A DNA stretch of 64,000 bases, taken from assembly GCA_029891385.1 (NCBI GenBank), contig JAIWQS010000236.1, positions 1,041,501-1,105,500 of the forward strand, given 5' to 3'. The notes under the pieces were generated by a model that was given only the letters and a program-made list of their open reading frames with translations, made no database searches and was not told the DNA's origin. A program made the position numbers and the translations under genes. The stretch's first letter is position 1. Every line of letters starts with the position of its first letter. Source of the stretch: Erythroxylum novogranatense. Taxonomy: Eukaryota; Streptophyta; Magnoliopsida; Malpighiales; Erythroxylaceae. Of the stretch, positions 11,441 through 22,931 are shown piece after piece.

Positions 11441-12123
11441 GGTCAAACAGATAACCTCAATGACAAACATATTCGAAGAAGTTCGAGGCATCCGATGCCT
11501 TCTTTGCTTCAATTTTTTAGATAGACTTTACGCTTGCTTCAAGGGCTGCCTTACCACAATGGAAGCAAGTTCCTTTGGTGCGCTTTTGGTTTTCTTTTTG
11601 GCTGCACTTCCTTTTGGTTTCTTAGACCTTTCTTCTTTAGATTCTTTTCTTTGAACCGTAAGAAGAAGAAGAGGCCACCATAAGACCGCCTTGTTATCCT
11701 TCTTGATAGATTGCTCATTGCCTCGAAAGCAGATTGATCAACTCAGGATTGTCGTGGATATTTGTTCATCCGATAGTTTAACATAAACCGTGAATAACTA
11801 TCGATAATCCAACTAGAATTAAGTCAACACTTAATTCATAATCCATAACAAAACCTAAGACAGCCAACATCTCAATATACCCATTCATCTTCAAGCATAT
11901 ATCGCACCGCAGATGAACCGGAGTCATCTTAGTAGTGAATAGCAGCCTTCGAGGTCTCGAACCTTTCAGCATCGAGCTTGCTCATCAAAAGCTCTCTAAG
12001 ATGAAACACTATGGTATTAGATCCATGACTCACGCCACTTCTACAAACTGTGGTGACATAGATGCGAGCATAACGCAGTAGCCATGTCACCGCTTTCGAG
12101 ATGCTTACGATATGCTTTCGATA
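11441..12123 (-). pseudogene. Copia 1 gag, N-terminus missing
   Basis: The minus strand shows CVMLASMSP-like sequence near 12060-12085, the region around RFETSKLLF, then MNGYIEMLAVLGFVMDYELSVDLIL (11778-11972), which is the C-terminal capsid block of UBN2-type copia gag. A Lys-rich spacer and a broken zinc knuckle (CFHCGKAA near 11540-11560) follow; the His and last Cys of the knuckle are not visible. The frame is interrupted repeatedly. At about 12124 gag switches abruptly to a copia LTR in the opposite orientation. About the first 60 residues are missing here; most of them sit at 1382-1518. Confidence 0.85.
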
Positions 12124-13154
12124 AGGAAATTATGATGTGATCATACTATCGAGATTCCTATCATGTGCAATTATGTCAAGATTCAAATTATCCCTAGTCA
12201 TAGGATTACGAAATCGACATTGGTAATCCGGAGAGACTCAAGACATCTCAAGCCCTCGATTTGATCAAAGAAGGATCTCGTAAACCGTAAATATGAGATA
12301 TTTAGGTTGAGATGTGAATGCTTACTAGAGGTAGTAAGTACATGGATGACCTGCCATGAGATCATCACATGGATGTCCTATTCTAATGTCGTTGATAATC
12401 TCATCATAGAATGGTGCAAGTATCCTAGACTCGAGGTACTCAAGGATATCTTGATAACCGATTCTCGTGCTTTGACTCCATTCCTCGTTACCTACACAAG
12501 TCGCTTCATAGGTGGTGATTGGGTACACTTGAGGTATTCAAGGTAATTGAGTAACCAATAGAGAATTTACCACTTCTATGATAGCGTAAGATGATACCCA
12601 TGGCCTCTTGTCGTGGTCATTACTGGAAATCTCGTCGAGTTCATATGCCATGAAGAGTATCTTCAGTGGCATATAAAGTAATGAGTCCCGTGACAAGAAC
12701 TGATATCACTGGACTAGATTTGACTTAGTCATTCTAGTAAGAGTTGACACTTTGCCCATACTCATAACCAAGTGGGGTATAGCATGGTGAAAGGACTAAT
12801 TGCACAAAGAATTGCTCCATGGAAAGGTTCGTGATATGGTTCATGATGAATATATGTTCATTCACAAACCAATTACTTTCCGATCAATTAGGGGTCATGA
12901 TGTGTTGCTAGATACCGCCATGACTTGCTCAGATTAAGTGTTAATCTAAGTGGCCAACATAACCGGAACCTAATGGGTCACACGAGCAAGAGTGATTCGA
13001 GAATTCAGAAATAGTTTTGGACAGAGATCAAATATATGGAGAGCAATAGATTAAATGGATCCCGATGAGATCAAGATATGTCCCATGAGATCGCGACATC
13101 GATATTACTAAAAAGGTTTCCGTGGTTTTTCCATACGGACTCGGTAGTCGATAT
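12124..13154 (+). repeat. Copia LTR, plus orientation, left part (5' end missing)
   Basis: This stretch is the reverse complement of 2.85-3.9 kb and so belongs to the copia 1 LTR family, but it points the other way. Compared with the copy at 4051, about the first 180 bp (from TGTTAGAG) are missing at the junction with gag. It is interrupted at 13154 by gypsy 2 and continues at 22304. No gene is seen in it. Confidence 0.85.
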
Positions 13155-15322
13155 ACAGTTCGGCCCCGTAAGTCCGAATCCCGAGGGATGTTCTCGGTCG
13201 CGCCAGGACGGGCGCCCATATACCGCTGACCCATCCCAACATCCATACAAATACATATTCAATTCATATAACAATATATACATATGCTCATACATATTCT
13301 ACACATGCATTCTAAACATCCATTCCTCACCTTAAATTTATAAACATATGTCATTCTCATTCAAGAAATTCAAAAAGATTCTCCAATGCAACAGAATACA
13401 AAATAAAATGAAATCTCAAAATACAAAGTATGCTCCATGATGACATGCTCGGAGGACCAACCAAAGGACTAACTTATACAAGTTCCTAGCTAGCTCGAAG
13501 TTTCGATGCCTCGCAAGGCCCATAATCTACCGACCGCACTCGAGGAGGGAGAGAATGAAGTGAAATAAGCTCAAGGGCATATACGCTTATAGCCATTAGC
13601 AACGAGCCACACAATCAAACATATATATATACATATCACTAGCAAATCATAATTCATCAATTCAATTCACATTCATATAAGCATATGTCATTCACTTTCT
13701 GCTTTCATCATAACAATCATTATGCATAAGTCTATCAAATCCATCATATATTATGCTCATCAAATCAATAGTGAATGCACAAACAATTGGCTCGAGTTCA
13801 GAGTCCATCCGGATAACCCAAGGTAACCAGAATCCATCCGAGTCCGATTTCAAGGATCTCGCTACAAGTAAGCAAGTGAGAAGGCTTTATCGCCAACGCA
13901 CATGACTCCATCCGTAACTTTCTTACCCAAACAATTCACATAATCCATTCGATCTACGCCAAAGCATGTTTTACATTTTCAATTCTCATTCTTGTCCATT
14001 GCTATAAGGCCTATCAATCCATGCATATTTATAATCAAAAGCATATTTCATATTTCTCATGCAATTCGATACAATAAATGTCATATAAAGCAAGCACACA
14101 TCATGTAATTTGCCCATACACACAATAACGATAAACATATTACCCACCTAGTATCGCTGAGTATCGACTCACCGCTATCCTTCCTCTGCGATTGGTCAAA
14201 TCAGCTTGGTTCCCTATAATAAACCAAGTTTTCATACAATTAATATCCATAGAAAATAATCAAAGCTTGAAGGCCAAAATAAAACATTAAAAATCTTCAC
14301 CGACACCCATCTAAATTCTCGAACTCTTCAAACACTTCTGAATTTCCTTCTTCATACAACTGTAGTCCTTATTTCTAGATCACAATGAATCCAAAATCAC
14401 CCCAATCGACATCTACACCAAAAATATCCTAAAAATGTCAAAATCTCACTTTGAAACACAGGGGCTCGCCATGATAATCAAGGCCACATGAACGAGCCAT
14501 GTTTCACATGCACAAGACGACATGCCAAGCGGCGCAACATCGCCGATGATGTCTCATGCGGCGCACCCAAAAGTCTGCACGCCACGATGTCTCCCATCGC
14601 ACGTCGCGACGTCCACAGATTTCACACGTCATTTAATAAATATTTATTCGTCGCGACGCGGTTCTTCTTTCCGCACGCCGCAAGCGTGTTCATGCACACG
14701 CCACATTTACGCCCGGGTCGAGAACTCACCACTTAACCTGCATTTTCTCGATTCCTCACCTTCAATCTTTTCCAAATCCAAATGCAACATAACCAAACTA
14801 TAGATCAAGTTTTAAACTACATTTCTAACCCATTCTAAGCTTCCAATCCATCCTAAAATCATCAACCCAACGATTCTCCCAATGTTTTTCACCAAAAACC
14901 CTAAATCATCTGTTCTACTCAATCCAAGCTATCTTAAGGTTTAATCCATCCAGAAACAAGATAGAAAGGACTGAAACTTACCGATTGAAGCTCTAAATCC
15001 ATCGAAACCCGTCGAAAACGCAAACTCTCTCTCTCTTCCTTTTCTATTTTTCTTCTTTTCTTTTCTATTCTAATTTCTTTAAGCTTCAAGGGCATGGACA
15101 ATGTCCACAATGCCCTTCCTAATAAGCCCAAGCCCATTACAACTTAAGTGAACTTCCCAAAATGCCCTCACATAATTAAACCTCTAATTTCATTTAACCA
15201 AAATTAAACAAAATTATACCTCAATAATCCACTAATACTCCAAAATAAATCAAACTAAACCATAAACACATAATTATCAAAATCCATGCTTAATGACATC
15301 ATATAAAAAATTCGGTCTAACA
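13155..15322 (-). repeat. Gypsy 2 3' LTR
   Basis: Aligns with 20112-22303 over its whole length and ends GGTCTAACA at 15322 next to the polypurine tract. The outer end (TACAGTTCGGCC) differs from the partner's TGTTGGGCCCGGCC by several bases. Compared with its partner it has many short deletions, often of 1-3 bases. A CpG-rich stretch lies at about 14480-14720. Pyrimidine-rich sequence lies at about 15015-15070 (sense strand purine-rich). No gene is seen. Confidence 0.92.
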
Positions 15323-15352
15323 TTTCTCCCTCTTAAAAGAAAATTTCGTCCT
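15323..15352 (-). other. Gypsy 2 polypurine tract
   Basis: The minus strand reads AATTTTCTTTTAAGAGGGAG and then AAA directly before the LTR start TGTTAGACC. The preceding GAGGACGAAATTTTC block is the standard end of Tekay-type internal regions. Confidence 0.85.
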
Positions 15353-15366
15353 CAAAATTTACTCAA

Positions 15367-16780
15367 TTATCGAAGAGATGGATACTTCTCCAAGATGGCT
15401 TCCAATGGCTCCCAAGTAGCCTCCTCTCGCTGAATGGTTCCTCCAAAGGACTTTGACTAACTCGAACTGCCTTATTCCGGAGGACTTTTTCCTTTCTATC
15501 CGTAATCTCCACCGAAGCTCCTCATAACTCGATCATCCTCACCGAACCTCACTAAATTCGATGATGAGAAGGATCCGATCTATACCTCCTCAACATAGAC
15601 ACATGAAAGACATCGTGAATCAGGATAACTCCTTGAGGTAACGCCAATCAGAGGCGAAAGGCCCAATCCTCTCAAGGATCTCATAAGGACCCACATACCT
15701 CGGACTTAGCTTACCCTTCTCAATCTCAATACTCCTTTCCAAGGAGATGTCTTAAGAACACTTTCTCACCGACTCATACTCCATCTCCTTTCGGTGAGCA
15801 TCAACATAACTCTTCATCCTATCCCAGGTCGCTTTTGTCACCGCTAACCAGATTGACTTTTATCGACCGTCCGTCTCAATCAATTCCGGTCCTTCCAATT
15901 GCTTCTCTCCTTCTTCATCCCATCGATCGAGTCCTACATCTCCCCATACAAAGCCTCATATGGAGCCATCTGAATGCTCGAATGGTACTAATTATTATAA
16001 GCAAATTCACCAACGGCAAATGCTCATCCCAAGCCGCCAAAATCTATCACACACGTCAAGCATCCCTCAAGTGTCCGAATAGTCCTCTCAGATTGACCAT
16101 CCGTCGAGGGTGAAACGCCAGACTAAAATTCAGCTTCGCCCCCCAGAGCTTCCTCGCAACTACCCTAAAATCTCAAGTAAACCGAGGATCTCGACCGACA
16201 TAATCGAATCCAGAATCCCACGCACTTTCACTATTCGATCAATATACTTTTTGCCAACACATGCAAAGAATCACCGTCTAATTGCCAAAAGTACTGACTT
16301 GGTCAACCGATCAACAATCACCCAAATGGCATCATGCCTCCCATCGTCCTAGGCAATCCCATCAAAAGTCCATAGTCACTGCTGCCACTTCCACTCCGAA
16401 TAGGTAATGGTCTCACTTGCCCGAAAGTGCCCGGTGTTCACCTTGACTTGGCGACACACTAGACACTTATCGACAAACTCGCTATATCCCTCTTCATGCC
16501 TTTCCACCAAAAATGCTCTCGCAGATCTCGATACATCCTGGTACTACCGGGATGCATAGCATAAGGCACATTGTGTGCCTCATCCATAATCTTATCTTTA
16601 ATCTCCTGCATATCTGGAATACACAATCGGTTCCCCACTGTCATAAGCTCATCATCCTGCACATCTATCTCCGAAACCTTGCCATTTCGAATTTCATTTC
16701 TGAGCTTACTCAAATCTGCATCCTGAGCCTGCAATTCCCTAACCTTTTCCCTGAGAATCGGCCTCACTCTGAAATTAGCG
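15367..16780 (-). pseudogene. Gypsy 2 integrase with chromodomain-like tail
   Basis: The zinc-binding part is clear in 16459-16767: HPGSTRMYRDLREHFWW and GMKRDIA. The catalytic core follows in broken frames: AIWVIVDRLT near 16300-16330, GQSERTIRTLE near 16050-16090 and MAPYEAL near 15950-15970. The tail near 15375-15450 reads VKVLWRNHS and, after a one-base frame change, EEATWEPLEAILEKYPSLR then a stop at 15367-15369. This is the wording of a chromodomain-type C-terminus, which in chromoviruses guides insertion to marked chromatin. Stops and indels make the gene non-functional. The His and Cys ligands after FWW are not all in one frame. Confidence 0.87.
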
Positions 16781-17330
16781 AGAAGACACCGATTCTCCTC
16801 GCCAAGCTTATCTTAAGCTTGGCCATCTCTTCCAATAAAGGAAGATACACCGATCGAACATGAGCAATCGAAGACTTCCTACTCAAGGCATCCGCCACTA
16901 CATTGGCTCTTGCCCGGATGGTACTCAATCAACAAGTCATAATCCTTAAGAGCTCGATCCACCCTCTCGCTTTAAATTCAATTCCTTCGCTCAACAAATA
17001 CTTCTGCACTTTATGATCGGTAAAATCCTCGTCTCGAACTCCATACAAATAATGCCGCCAAATCTTCAAGGCAAAATCACACCGCTAACTCCAAATCTTA
17101 TATTGATAATTCAAATTCATAAGGCTTCAATCGCTCAAGCATATGCAATCACCCGATCTCCTCGCATCAAAACACATCCAAGCCCCTTTCTCAAGCATCA
17201 CTATACACCGAATAACCTTCCTCTCTCGAAGGTAAAACCAAAATCGGAGCACTCGTCAATCTGCGCTTGAGCTCCTCGAAGCTCCTCTGACAATCCTCAC
17301 TCCAATCAAACTTCTGATTCTTCCTCAGTA
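16781..17330 (-). pseudogene. Gypsy 2 RNase H remnant
   Basis: Lies between reverse transcriptase and integrase. The minus strand gives pieces equivalent to the gypsy 1 sequence at 300-700: a YSVYSDA start at about 17191-17215, a segment with YLYG near 17040-17060, and a block corresponding to [17 protein letters not shown] near 16870-16930. The sequence is broken by numerous short deletions relative to gypsy 1, so no continuous frame remains. Confidence 0.75.
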
Positions 17331-18180
17331 ACTTTGTCATCGGGGCAGATATCATCGAGAATCCCTCCACAAACCTCCTGTAATAACCTGCTAAACCCAG
17401 AAAGCTCCTCACTTCTGCCACATTCTTCGGCGCTTCCCAACTCATAACTGCTTCTATCTTCTTTGGATCCACATGAACTCCTTGCTCTGAGATCACGTGC
17501 CCAAGGAATGAAACTTCTCTCAGCCAAAATTCACATTTATTGAATTTGGCATACAATTCATTGCTCCTCAAAGTCTCCAAGGAAATCCTCAAATGCTCCT
17601 CATGCTCCCGATCACTCTTGGAATACACCAAAATATCATCAATGAAGACAATGATAAATTGGTCCAAGAATGGCTTGAATACCCGATTCATCAAATCCAT
17701 AAACGCCGAGCATTCACAATCCAGCGGCATCACCAAAACTCAAAGTGCCCATACCGAGTCCCCAAAGCGCACTTCGCACATCCGATTCCTTAATCCTCAA
17801 CCGTGATAACCCGATCTCAAGTCTATCTTAGAAGACTCTCGCCTTGCAATTGATCAAACAGATCATCAATGCGAGGAAGCGGATACTTGTTCTTCATAGC
17901 CACTCGATTCAACTTTCTCGTAGTCTACACATCCTCACGAAGTCATCTTTCTTCTTCACAAATAAGACCGGAGCTCCCCAAGGTGAAGAACTCGGTCGAA
18001 TATATCCCTTCCCCAATAACTCCTCTAACTGCTCCTTAAGCTCTTTCAATTCCGCAGGAGCCATCCGATAAGGCAGAATCGAAATTGGCCTTGTACCTGA
18101 TAAAAGCTCAATGGGAAACTCAATTTCTCGAGCTGGCGGTAGTCCTGGCAATTCCTCAGGAAAGACGTCCGAGAAATCCC
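17331..18180 (-). pseudogene. Gypsy 2 reverse transcriptase
   Basis: The open segment 17191-17736 has [10 protein letters not shown] with FIDD at 17635-17646, [23 protein letters not shown], and the thumb and connection stretch ending [15 protein letters not shown] and [15 protein letters not shown]. The fingers lie in the segment ending at 17909, where MAPAELKELKEQLEELL and GYIRPSSSPWGAPVLFVKKK are visible; the DYRKLN block (17.9 kb) is frame-shifted. At about 17700-17720 a short deletion has replaced the usual GLTNAPA block. Catalytic aspartates are intact but the gene is split into at least three frames. Confidence 0.92.
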
Positions 18181-18660
18181 TGACTACTGGAATATCCTCC
18201 AGCTTCCCTCTATCAACTCTAGAGTCTATCACATAAGCCAAAAATGCCTCACATCCTTTACCCATCATCCTCTCCGTTGTCAATGCTGAAACAATTCTGG
18301 GCGGACTCGCTTTCCTGTCCCCAGTAAACATCACTCTTCTTCCATCGCCCAAATCAAATTCTACTGTCTTCTGCTTACAATCCAAACGGGCATTGTACCT
18401 TTCTAATGTATCCATACCCAATATGACATCCAAACCTCTCATCTTCAGTGGCATCAAATCTACCACTGGGAGTTCTCCACCGATGCGAATCTCACAACCT
18501 CTATACACTTGACTAATCACAATGTACTGGCCGATTGGAGTACTCACCATCAGCGGAGTATCCAAAGGGCTCACAATCATATCACACACGGGTCTACTCG
18601 ACGAAACAAACGAGTGAGTAGAACCCGGATCAATCAACACTATCACATCATCGAAAATAA
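18181..18660 (-). pseudogene. Gypsy 2 aspartic protease
   Basis: Part of the open frame 17909-18646. LIDPGSTHSF near 18615-18635 is the active-site loop of Tekay-type retropepsins (DPGS in place of DTG). It is followed by LDTPLMVSTPIG and the flap and core region GLDVILGMDTLERYNARLDC. The frame runs on into reverse transcriptase through PVVRDFSDVFPEELPGLPP, the normal junction. It would cleave the polyprotein. Upstream the frame breaks at about 18650, before the gag end. Confidence 0.9.
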
Positions 18661-19948
18661 TCGAACTGCATCAAGGACTACATCTCGAGCGGTCTCGTGA
18701 TCCTCTCTAGTCATCGCAAACACCTAGCCGGTGCCTCGCCTCTCGGTCTCCCCGAAGATTCACCCTCTTAGCCACGCTGAACCGCCCACTGCCACAGCCT
18801 CCTCATCCCATGGTCTCTGCCCTCCTCGGCGGCATCCGACCTCTCTCCCGTCGTGGAGGCCGAGGACACTCTCCGCAATGTGTCCTTCTCTCCATAGCTT
18901 GAAACAAGCTCCAGTCAATCTGAAGCACTCTCCTCTATGAGCTCTCCGCAAAGGCTCACACTTCGGACTAACGATTTATCTCCTCTCCTCTTCTACCGCC
19001 ACCCACCATCAAGCTTGGTGAGAAACAGAGAAGTTCTCATCGGCCTCGGCCGCTCGCACTGCTGCTCCTCTCCTCTGAATGAACTGGAAGCTCCTAGCAC
19101 TCCGCTTCTAGCATAGAGTACTAGTGCTACCTCCTCTCCGGATCGCTCTGCCCTTTCTTTTCTTATTCACAAGACTTCGATGTTCTCTATGTTCTCCACC
19201 TCGTCACGCTTTCAACCAATTTCGAAGTCACGAAATTTCTGACTATAACCTTCTCCTCGATAGCTGTGTAGACCGACTAAACTGCGACATCCGCAGCCTC
19301 GCCAAGATCGATCGAGGCATACTCGCTAATCTGCGTGAACCGACTTCATACTCGCACATCGACATATCCTCTCGAGTCAAACCGAGGAACTCCTCTCGCT
19401 TCGCTAAATATATACCGATGTGTACTTCTTCCAAAGCAACCACAAAATCCGCCATGCTAACCCTCATCGCCTAATCGACTCCTGCATGCAGCTTCCCACC
19501 ATGAAGTGCATCCCCAGAAGCAAGCTAGAAGCAAAGATAGATGACTCTCGTCATCCTCACACTCCATCCGGTCGAGCACTCTCTCGCCTTCCTCAACCAA
19601 GTCTCGGCTTCCTCGGGATCGGATGTCCCAAAGAAATCTCTCGCTCCATACTTTCTCAATCTATCAAATCGCCTCGCTTCTTCGAACGGGGCCGACGCAG
19701 AAGGTCGTGGCATCCGCCCATAGCTTTGCATAAATGCCTGAGTAAAGGCTTGGAACAATCTCGGATCTAATGGAGGCACGGCCTCGTGGAATCTGGCGAC
19801 TCTGAGTCGGCGATAAGCAGGCTCACTACCTAGCCTACAGTAAACCTCAAAGATTCCCTCGCTATCGACTCATCAGTCCTCTCCTCTCTCGCAGGAGAGT
19901 CAGTGTAGAGATCCGCATAACTCCTCGTGTCCTTCTACGAGGTGGCAT
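18661..19948 (-). pseudogene. Gypsy 2 gag
   Basis: The start is the ATG at 19948-19946 followed by PPRRRTR, identical to the start of gypsy 1 gag. Recognisable parts are MPPLDPRLFQAFTQAFMQS and FDRLRKYGARDFFGTSDPEEAETWL (19525-19779), the capsid core in another frame near 19243-19467, and a zinc-knuckle remnant near 18850-18960 (GACFKLWREGHIAE; the knuckle cysteines are partly lost). It is frame-shifted at many points compared with gypsy 1, so it is a pseudogene in this sequence. Confidence 0.87.
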
Positions 19949-20091
19949 CGTACTCCTTCATATGGAAACACTAAGGATTAGCTATATGGCAATCTACATG
20001 TATGCATGATATGCATGTCACTTAATCAATGCAACAAGAAATCAGATATCACACAATCTTATATGCATTCTAAGCCAAGGACACTAAACCT

Positions 20092-20109
20092 AGGCGCTTT
20101 GATACTAAA
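20092..20109 (-). other. Gypsy 2 primer-binding site
   Basis: The minus strand reads TTTAGTATCAAAGCGCC just after the LTR end at 20112. It is close to the complement of the initiator tRNA-Met 3' end (TGGTATCAGAGC) with two or three changes. Together with the polypurine tract it fixes the minus orientation. Confidence 0.8.
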
Positions 20110-20111
20110 TA

Positions 20112-22303
20112 TGTTGGGCCCGGCCAGAAGTCCGAATCCCGAGGGCGTTTCGGTCGCTACCGACGACGGGCGCCCATATACCGTCGGACCGATCCCAACA
20201 TCCATACAAATACATATTCGATTCATATAACAATATATACATATGCTCATACATATTCTACACATGCATTCTAAACATCCATTCCTCATCTCAAATTCAT
20301 AAAACATATGTCATTCTCATTCAAGAAATTCAACAAGATTCTCAAATGCAGCAGAATACAAAATAAAATGAAATCTCAAAATACAAAGTATGCTCCATGA
20401 TGACATGCTCGAGGGCCAACCAAAGGACTAACTTATACAAGTTCCTAGCTAGCTCGAAGTTTCGATGCCTGCAGGTCATACAATCGCCTCGACCGCACTC
20501 GAGGAGGGAGAGTAATGGGGTGAGTCATGAGCTCGATTGGCATATACGTTTATAGCCATTGGCAACGAGCCACACAATCAAACATATATATATACATATC
20601 ACTAGCAAATCATAATTCATCAATTCAATTCACATTCATATAAGCATATGTCATTCACTTTCTTTCTCATCATAACAATCATTATGCATAAGTCTATCAA
20701 ATCCATCATATATTATGCTCATCAAATCAATAGTGAATGCACAAACAATTGGCTCGAGAGTTTCGTAGTCCATCCGGATAACCCGAAGGTAAATCCGTAA
20801 TCCATCCAAGTCCAATTTCTCAAGGATCTCGTTGCCACAAGCGGGCAGCTGGGAGAAGGCTTTACTGTCAACGTGCACGTGACTTCATCCGTAACTCTCT
20901 TACCCAAACAATTCACATAATCCATTCGATTCATGCTCAAAGCATGTTTCACATTTTCTCAATTCTCATTCTTGTCCATTGCCATAAGGCCTATCAATCC
21001 ATGCATATTTATAATCAAAAGCATATTTCATATTTCTCATGCAATTCGATACAATAAATGTCATATAAGGCAAGCAAGCATACATCATGCAATTTGCCCA
21101 TACACACAATAACGATAAACATATTACCCACCTAGTATCGCTTGAGTATCAGACTCACTGTTGTCCTTCCTCTTGCGATTGGGTCAAATCAGCTTGGTTC
21201 CCTATAATAAACCAAGTTTTCATACAATTAATATCCATAGAAAATAATCAAAGCTTGGAAGGCCAAAATAAAACATTAAAAGTCTTCACCGACACCCATC
21301 TAAATTCTCGAACTCTTCAAAACACTTTCTGAATTTCCCTTCTTCATACAACTCGTAGTCCTTTATTTCTAGATCACAATGAATCCAAAATCACCCCAAT
21401 CGGACATCCACACCAAAAGATATCCTCAAAAATGTCAAAATCTCACTTTCGGAAACACAGGGGGCTCGCCATGACGTCTGGCGCACAAGGCGCAAGACAA
21501 GACGCAGCGCCAAGGCAGCATATCGCCATGACGTCTCCTGCGGCGACCAAAAGCTGCACATCATCGACGTCATGACGTCCACGACATTTCACACGTCATG
21601 GTAGTAAATATTTATTCGTCCGCGACGCGGGTTTCCTTCCCAAGACGCCGCCAAGCGTGTTCATGCACACGTCGCGACGTCTGGGTCGAGAACCCACCAC
21701 GAACTCCAGATTTTCTGCATTCCTCACCTTCAATCTTTTCTAAATCCAAATGCAACACAACCAAACTATAGATCAAGTTTTAAACTACATTTCTAACCCA
21801 TTCTAAGCTTCCAATCCATCCTAAAATCATCAACCCAACGATTCTCCCAATGTTTTTCACCAAAAACCCTAAATCATCGGTTCTACTCAATCCAAGCTAT
21901 CTTAAGGTTTAATCCATCCAGAAACAAGATAGAAAGGACTGAAACTTACCGATTGAAGCTCTAAATCCGTCGAAACCCGTCGAAAACGCAAACTCTCTTC
22001 TCCTCTTCCTTTTCTATTTTTCTTTCTTTTCTTTTCTTTTCTAATTCTCTTCTTTTAAGCCTAAGGGCATGGACAATGTCCACAATGCCTTTCCTAATAA
22101 GCCCAAGCCCATTACAACTTAAGTGAACTTCCCAAAATGCCCTCACATAATTAAATCCTCTAATTCTCATTTAACCACAATTAAACAAAATTATACCTCA
22201 ATAATCCACTAATACTCCAAAATAAATCAAACTAAACCATAAACACATAATTATCAAAATCCATGCTTAATGACATCATATAAAAAAAATTCGTGGTCTA
22301 ACA
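20112..22303 (-). repeat. Gypsy 2 5' LTR
   Basis: Starts (plus view) TGTTGGGCCCGGCC and ends GGTCTAACA. Homologous to 13155-15322. A CpG-rich stretch lies at about 21460-21690 with words such as ACGTCGCGACGT. The rest is AT-rich and non-coding. On the minus strand it would carry the promoter, but I cannot place a start site with confidence. Confidence 0.93.
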
Positions 22304-22926
22304 GATAGACCGACCCCAGTGTGATTGGACTACTTCAAAGATTTATATATATATAGAATTAATTAATTAATTAATTAATTAATTAATATATGTGTGTAAA
22401 CGTGGAAGGAGGGGAATTAGCCTTATCATCTTAAACTTTTATATATATATATATATATATGAGGCTAATGTGGAAAGGCTAGTCATCTTTTGCATTAAAT
22501 GTCTTTAAAAGTTAAAAGACAAATGGCAAAGGGTGAGAGGAAGGTGGAGGTTCGTTGGTTTTAAAAGAAGAAGATGAAAAAGAAAGTTTTTCAATGCTTT
22601 CTTTAGAAGCATACGAGCATCATCTCTCAAGCTCTCCATTTTCTCCTCTCCAAGCATTCTCCATCGTCATTCTCATTAGCTCTCCAAGGACAAATGTAAG
22701 ATCTAGCAGTCTTTAATTTGTTCTAGCTATTCCCGGGTCAAAGGGTTTGCCCCGGTTAGGTTCTCCGATCTCTGCATGGATACCGTTAGAGACGGTCTCC
22801 TTTGGCCGTTATGGTTTGAGTTTGTTATATAGACACATGGATCCTAGCTTTCGGGAAGGTCCCGGAATAAAAAATTTTGTTTTCCGCACCATGTGCATGT
22901 GATGCACACACCGGGATTTTTCTACA
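22304..22926 (+). repeat. Copia LTR, plus orientation, right part with its 3' end
   Basis: Continues the LTR interrupted at 13154: CCGACCCCAGTG joins to the sequence seen at 2835-2860 in reverse. It contains short TA and AATT tracts (22343-22389), a second TA tract (22439-22460) and about 400 bp of U5-like sequence ending TTTTTCTACA. The next bases are the CTTTC target duplication. No gene. Confidence 0.85.
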
Positions 22927-22931
22927 CTTTC

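Larger units (their letters stand above)
13155..22303 (-). mobile_element. Gypsy 2: complete-length Tekay/Del-like element with two LTRs
   Basis: From right to left: 5' LTR 20112-22303, primer-binding site, gag, protease, reverse transcriptase, RNase H, integrase, chromodomain-like tail, polypurine tract, 3' LTR 13155-15322. It splits a copia LTR. The flanks are GATAT (13150-13154) and GATAG (22304-22308), a one-mismatch target duplication. All expected domains are there in order but almost every one carries small indels, so the copy is dead or the sequence is of low accuracy. Internal length is about 4.8 kb. Its proteins resemble those of gypsy 1 closely, yet the LTRs of the two differ. Confidence 0.9.
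1382..22926. mobile_element. Composite copia-derived insertion flanked by CTTTC duplication
   Basis: Everything between the two CTTTC copies was absent from the ancestral gypsy 1. In order the insertion holds: copia gag N-terminus (minus), leader repeats, copia LTR (minus, about 2547-4051), polypurine tract, RNase H, reverse transcriptase, integrase (split by a solo LTR), protease, gag lacking its N-terminus (to 12123), then a copia LTR in plus orientation (12124-13154 plus 22304-22926) that is itself split by gypsy 2. The right edge is a proper LTR end (TTTTTCTACA next to the duplication). The left edge, TGAAGTGG, lies inside gag. A normal insertion would have direct LTRs at both ends. This one has a single LTR between pol and gag, as in a one-LTR circle, plus an inverted LTR. 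Confidence 0.75.

Noticed and set aside
14488..14803. Overlapping plus-strand frames of 82 and 93 codons
   Set aside because: They come from the CpG-rich module of the gypsy 2 LTR. The partner LTR does not conserve them.
18731..19770. Plus-strand frames of 69-116 codons
   Set aside because: They are antisense to gypsy 2 gag, whose minus-strand motifs explain the sequence.
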